From positions 1 through 8,630 of the forward strand of contig JAACEA010000531.1 in assembly GCA_009936695.1 (NCBI GenBank): 8,630 bases of DNA. Reading direction: 5' to 3'. This document shows, piece by piece, positions 5,718 to 8,630 of this stretch. This DNA comes from Planctomycetia bacterium (GTDB lineage: Bacteria > Planctomycetota > Phycisphaerae > Phycisphaerales > SM1A02). The notes below the pieces were generated by a model. It was not told the origin of the DNA, made no database searches, and saw only the letters and a program-made list of their open reading frames with translations. The first letter of the stretch is position 1. Each line of letters starts with the position of its first letter. Position numbers and translations under genes: made by a program.

Positions 5718-7010
5718 ATGCCGACCTTCCAGTACGAAGCAGTCAACGCAGCGGGCAAGGAGCAGAAGGGGGTCATCGAGGCCTCCGACAACGCCGACGC
5801 CCAGGCACAGCTCAAGGCCCAGGGCTACTTCCCGACGCTCGTCGAGGAGGCCAAGGTCAAGGGTCGCCAGAAGAAGTCCGGCAAGGACGTGGCGAAGAAC
5901 AAGAAGAAGCGGGGTGGCGGCTTCTCGATCTCGATCGGGAAGGTGAACCTCAAGAAGATGACGACGTTCACCCGTCAGCTCTCGACGCTCCAGGACGCGG
6001 GCCTGCCGCTGCTCCGGTCGGTGCAGATCCTCGAGTCGCAGCAGCGGCCGGGCAAGCTGAAGTCGATCCTCGGCGACGTCGCCGAGGACGTCGAGGCGGG
6101 CTCCGCCCTGTCCGACGCGATGGCCAAGCATCCCAAGGCCTTCGACCGTCTCTACTCCAAGATGGTCGCGGCCGGCGAGGTGGGCGGCGTGCTGGACATC
6201 ATCCTCCAGCGTCTCGCCGACTTCATGGAGAAGGGCGAGCGGCTGAAGCGACGCATCAAGGGCGCGTTGATCTATCCCGCGGTGGTCATCACGATCGCGA
6301 TCCTCATCGTGACCGGCATCATGTACTTCGTGATCCCGAAGTTCCAGGAGATCTTCAACGACTTCGACGTGGAACTCCCGGGCCTGACGCTGTGGCTCGT
6401 GAAAGCCTCGAAGTGGGTCGCGGGCCAGTCCAGCGAGGATCAGGCGGTACCGGGTGCGATCTGGATCCTGTTGACGCCGTTCCTCGTGTTCGGGCTCTAC
6501 AAACTGGTGCGGGTGACCGGGCCGGGCAAGGCGATCACCGACGTGGTGTTCGCGCGGCTGCCGGTGATAGGCCAGTTGATACGCAAGACCGCGATCGCGC
6601 GGTTCACGCGGACCCTCGGCACCCTCATCAGCGCCGGCGTTCCGATCCTGGAGGCGATCCTGATCACCCGGGACACCTCGGGCAACTACATCTACGAGAA
6701 GGCGTTGACCAGCGTGCACGACTCGATCCGGGACGGCGAGACGTTCGCCGGTCCGCTGCGCGAGGCGAAGGTCTGCGATCCGATCGTCGTCAACATGATC
6801 GACGTCGGCGAGGAGACCGGTGACCTCGACATCATGCTGATGAAGATCGCCGACAACTACGACGAGGAGGTCGACGTGGCGGTCGCCTCGCTGCTCTCGC
6901 TGCTCGAACCGTTCATGGTGGTGATTCTCGGCGGCATCGTCGGCACCATCGTGCTCGCCCTCTTCCTTCCGCTCGTGAAGATGATCGAATCCGTCTCGCA
7001 GGCGAAGTGA
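5718..7010 (+). CDS. pilC: PilC/GspF inner-membrane platform protein
   Basis: Integral inner-membrane protein that the PilB and PilT motors act on to add or remove pilin subunits. The 430 residues show the duplicated T2SSF fold: first copy at about 84-206 (FTRQLSTLQDAGLPLLRSV at 84-102), second at about 295-418 (ARFTRTLGTLISAGVPILEA at 294-313). Conserved GEVGG (153-157) and GEETGDLD (364-371) sit at matching places in the two copies. Hydrophobic segments at about 183-206, 247-265 and 398-420 give the usual three-helix topology. The N-terminus (MPTFQYEAVNAAGKEQKGVI) is the family's opening motif and confirms the start. A Lys/Gly-rich linker (43-68) joins it to the first domain. The gene follows the canonical ATPase by 101 bases, and its stop overlaps a possible GTG start of the next reading frame. 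Confidence 0.95.
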   Translation: MPTFQYEAVNAAGKEQKGVIEASDNADAQAQLKAQGYFPTLVEEAKVKGRQKKSGKDVAKNKKKRGGGFSISIGKVNLKKMTTFTRQLSTLQDAGLPLLRSVQILESQQRPGKLKSILGDVAEDVEAGSALSDAMAKHPKAFDRLYSKMVAAGEVGGVLDIILQRLADFMEKGERLKRRIKGALIYPAVVITIAILIVTGIMYFVIPKFQEIFNDFDVELPGLTLWLVKASKWVAGQSSEDQAVPGAIWILLTPFLVFGLYKLVRVTGPGKAITDVVFARLPVIGQLIRKTAIARFTRTLGTLISAGVPILEAILITRDTSGNYIYEKALTSVHDSIRDGETFAGPLREAKVCDPIVVNMIDVGEETGDLDIMLMKIADNYDEEVDVAVASLLSLLEPFMVVILGGIVGTIVLALFLPLVKMIESVSQAK

Positions 7011-7030
7011 TCACGACCACGCCACGTCCG

Positions 7031-7052
7031 TCCGTCCCGGGTCCGTCCCGGG
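7031..7052 (+). repeat. Tandem 11-base direct repeat upstream of the first pseudopilin
   Basis: TCCGTCCCGGG occurs twice with no gap (7031-7041 and 7042-7052), both copies perfect. Eleven is not a multiple of three, which is unusual inside coding sequence and supports translation starting after it, at ATG 7079, and not at GTG 7007. Confidence 0.7.
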
Positions 7053-7078
7053 GCGGGCGCACGCCGGGAAACGCATCC

Positions 7079-8185
7079 ATGCTCCAACGGACCGACCAGC
7101 TCGCCCGATCGAACCGACCCGGCTTCGGCACCGCCGTCGCCGCGCGGGGGGGCTTCACGGTGGTCGAGATGCTCGTGACGCTCGCGATGATCATCGTGCT
7201 CGTCGGCATCCTCGTGGTCGCGCTCTCGCAGGCCTCGGGCACGGCCCAGAAGGCCCAGACCGCATTCCTCATGAACTCGATGTCCGCCGGCCTCGCGCAG
7301 TTCAAGGGCGACCACGGCTATCTCCCACCGGTCCTCGGCGACGGGGCCGCGTTCGGTGGTGGTGGCACGCCCGACAACCAGCCGGGCTGGTCGCGGGATG
7401 CGATCCTCCCGCCGGAGTGGGGCTCGAACCCGTCACCCGGCGAAGTCGCCGACTACCAGGGCTGGTTCTCGCTCACCTCGCCGGCCGAGTATCTGCTCGG
7501 ATACGGCAACCGGAGTGGCGACGGCTACGGCATCGTCACCAACGACGCGAATCCCTTTCCCGACATCGTTCCCGGCAGCATCGAGTCGCCGACCCTCGGC
7601 TTCCGATCGCCCGGATTCGATGGTGCGTGGAACTCGGTCTTCAATCCCCGGCGCGGCTTCGAAGGCTTCACTGGAAGCTTCGCGGCCCGCAACCCCGGTG
7701 GCTTCGTGACCGACGGCACGTCGTTCCCGCCCAACATCAACGACAACGGCGTGAAGATCCGGGGCCGGATCTACGGCCCGTACCTCGAGATCAAGGACGA
7801 GAACAGTCTCGGAGGACTCCGTCCTGACGGGTCGATCGCCCGTCCCGAGGATCCCGACTACGTGGATCGACCGAAGGTGATCCTCGACTACTGGGGGACG
7901 CCCATTCGCTATTACCGCCGGCCGTACTCCGGTGGCGATCCGAGGGCGGAGCAGGTCGACTCCTTCGACCTCGGCGACCTCTTCGCGATGCGTCCCTGGA
8001 TCATCGAGACGGGCGTCGAGTCCAACGGCATCGCGGACGCCGACGGTGACCGCTCGACGATCCCGCAGCTCAAGAGCGCCGAATTCGGGCTGCTGAGCGC
8101 GGGCCCCAACCGCCGGATCGACCCCACCCGTCGATTCGACATCGACGAACTGAACCGCGACAACATCCAGGAGATCGGACCGTGA
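7079..8185 (+). CDS. Oversized type II secretion/type IV pilin-like pseudopilin
   Basis: Prepilin-like protein, 368 residues from ATG 7079 (weak GGGAA 8 bases upstream). A Gly-Gly/Phe cleavage site after G25 is followed by FTVVEML with glutamate at mature position 5, then a hydrophobic helix to about residue 50: the classic type III signal for prepilin peptidase. The C-terminal part has GspG-like traits: QFKGDHGYLPP (74-84), YWGTPIRYYRRP and FGLLSAGPNRRIDP...NRDNI at the end. GspG is normally about 140 residues; here a long Gly/Pro/Asp-rich insert fills the middle, so this is not a standard major pseudopilin. GTG 7007, overlapping the pilC stop, is an alternative start, but it adds 24 Pro/Arg/Thr-rich residues encoded by the tandem-repeat DNA. 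It would be assembled into the fibre by PilB and PilC. Family firm, exact role unknown. Confidence 0.85.
   Translation: MLQRTDQLARSNRPGFGTAVAARGGFTVVEMLVTLAMIIVLVGILVVALSQASGTAQKAQTAFLMNSMSAGLAQFKGDHGYLPPVLGDGAAFGGGGTPDNQPGWSRDAILPPEWGSNPSPGEVADYQGWFSLTSPAEYLLGYGNRSGDGYGIVTNDANPFPDIVPGSIESPTLGFRSPGFDGAWNSVFNPRRGFEGFTGSFAARNPGGFVTDGTSFPPNINDNGVKIRGRIYGPYLEIKDENSLGGLRPDGSIARPEDPDYVDRPKVILDYWGTPIRYYRRPYSGGDPRAEQVDSFDLGDLFAMRPWIIETGVESNGIADADGDRSTIPQLKSAEFGLLSAGPNRRIDPTRRFDIDELNRDNIQEIGP
8169..8173 (+). promoter_or_regulatory. Ribosome binding site for the second pseudopilin
   Basis: AGGAG inside the end of the preceding gene, 8 bases before GTG 8182. It fixes a GTG start that overlaps the previous stop (GTGA), an arrangement typical of translational coupling. 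Confidence 0.65.
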
Positions 8186-8630
8186 TCCAGTCGACCAGCA
8201 TCCACGCCCGCACCGCGGTCCGTCGTCGCGGCGGCTTCAGCCTCATCGAACTCGTGGTGGTGGTGGGGGTGATCATCACCCTGATCTCCCTCGTCCTCGC
8301 GGTGAGCACCCTGCTGATCCAGGCCAACGAGGCGCGGCAGCTCGAAGCGGCGTTCGCGACGCTCGACTCGGCGGTGCTGGAGTACGAACAGGTCGTCGGT
8401 CGACCGCTCACCTATCAAGACCGGTCCGAGCAGACCGTGCGTGGTTCGTTCGACATTCCGTACAACATCGACTTCGGCATCAACGCCCTCGAGGGCTTCT
8501 ACGGCGCGAACGGCGCGGGGGAGGCCTGCATCTGCGCCGCGACCGGCGATGCACACGGCTGGGAGAAGGCGATCGTCCGGCTCTTCCAGTTGATGGCCCG
8601 CACCCAGTCCTCGGAGGAGATCATCGCCAA
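8182..8630 (+). CDS. Second pseudopilin/prepilin-like protein, 5' part only
   Basis: 149 codons are visible before the right edge. The short basic leader MIQSTSIHARTAVRRRGG ends at G18, followed by FSLIELVVVVGVIITLISLV: phenylalanine at mature position 1, glutamate at position 5 and a hydrophobic helix, a clear prepilin peptidase substrate. The helix runs into LLIQANEARQLEAAFATLDS, the amphipathic continuation usual in pilin-like proteins. The globular part is not recognised; it has a close cysteine pair (EACICAATGD) and aromatic/Gly-rich loops. It overlaps the preceding pseudopilin stop by GTGA, so the two proteins are probably made in coupled amounts. It could be a minor pseudopilin (GspH/I/J-like), but the visible part does not decide this. 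Confidence 0.85.
   Translation, partial: MIQSTSIHARTAVRRRGGFSLIELVVVVGVIITLISLVLAVSTLLIQANEARQLEAAFATLDSAVLEYEQVVGRPLTYQDRSEQTVRGSFDIPYNIDFGINALEGFYGANGAGEACICAATGDAHGWEKAIVRLFQLMARTQSSEEIIA

Noticed and set aside
5559..6719. Long minus-strand reading frame (386 codons) opposite pilC.
   Set aside because: It is antisense to a gene with an unmistakable family match and has a His/Arg/Asp-rich shadow composition.
1..8630. Search for CRISPR arrays, insertion sequences, tRNA or rRNA genes and phage genes.
   Set aside because: No spaced repeats, transposase motifs, cloverleaf-like sequences or rRNA motifs were seen. Composition and codon use look even across the window, so there is no sign of recent transfer.

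Overview
This is a GC-rich window (roughly two thirds G+C by eye) from a bacterium. It is dominated by one same-strand cluster for a type IV pilus / type II secretion-like machine. The protein families, the free-standing CoaB domain, the patchy Shine-Dalgarno use and the very large pseudopilin with a 'SAGPNRR...NRDNI' type tail together suggest a planctomycete, most likely of the Phycisphaerae group. That assignment is inference from protein style, not from a marker gene.

Layout. (1) Positions 284 to 1, minus strand: the 5' end of a gene for phosphopantothenate-cysteine ligase (CoaB domain), running off the left edge. (2) Positions 285-501: a divergent intergenic region with a possible sigma70-type promoter, followed by three consecutive stem-loops that look like a structured 5' leader. 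(3) A first GspE/PilB-family ATPase with a MshEN-type N-domain and a slightly abnormal ATPase core, probably starting at TTG 502 and ending at 2247. (4) pilT, the retraction ATPase (2341-3474). (5) A 393-base gene-free gap (3475-3867) with a weak terminator-like hairpin, a good match to an ECF-sigma promoter (GAAAC, 16 bases, CGTA) and a leader of about 258 bases rich in perfect helices. (6) A second GspE/PilB-family ATPase with all canonical motifs (3868-5616), the likely extension motor. (7) pilC/gspF, the inner-membrane platform protein (5718-7010). (8) Two pseudopilin/prepilin genes with type III signal peptides. The first is unusually long (7079-8185) and the second (from 8182) runs off the right edge and overlaps the first by the bases GTGA.

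Working together: the two MshEN ATPases and PilT would supply ATP-driven extension and retraction at the PilC platform, which inserts or extracts the pilin-like subunits encoded downstream. No prepilin peptidase, secretin or PilM/N/O genes are in the window, so the choice between a true pilus and a type II secretion pseudopilus stays open. PilT argues for a retractable pilus; the large pseudopilin argues for a secretion-like or hybrid system.

The protein-coding content is recognisable. The most unusual material is the two structured leader regions (342-477 and 3609-3833), each directly downstream of a promoter-like element and upstream of a MshEN ATPase, and the divergent catalytic motifs of the first ATPase. 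All foldings were done by eye in GC-rich DNA and have no covariation support.
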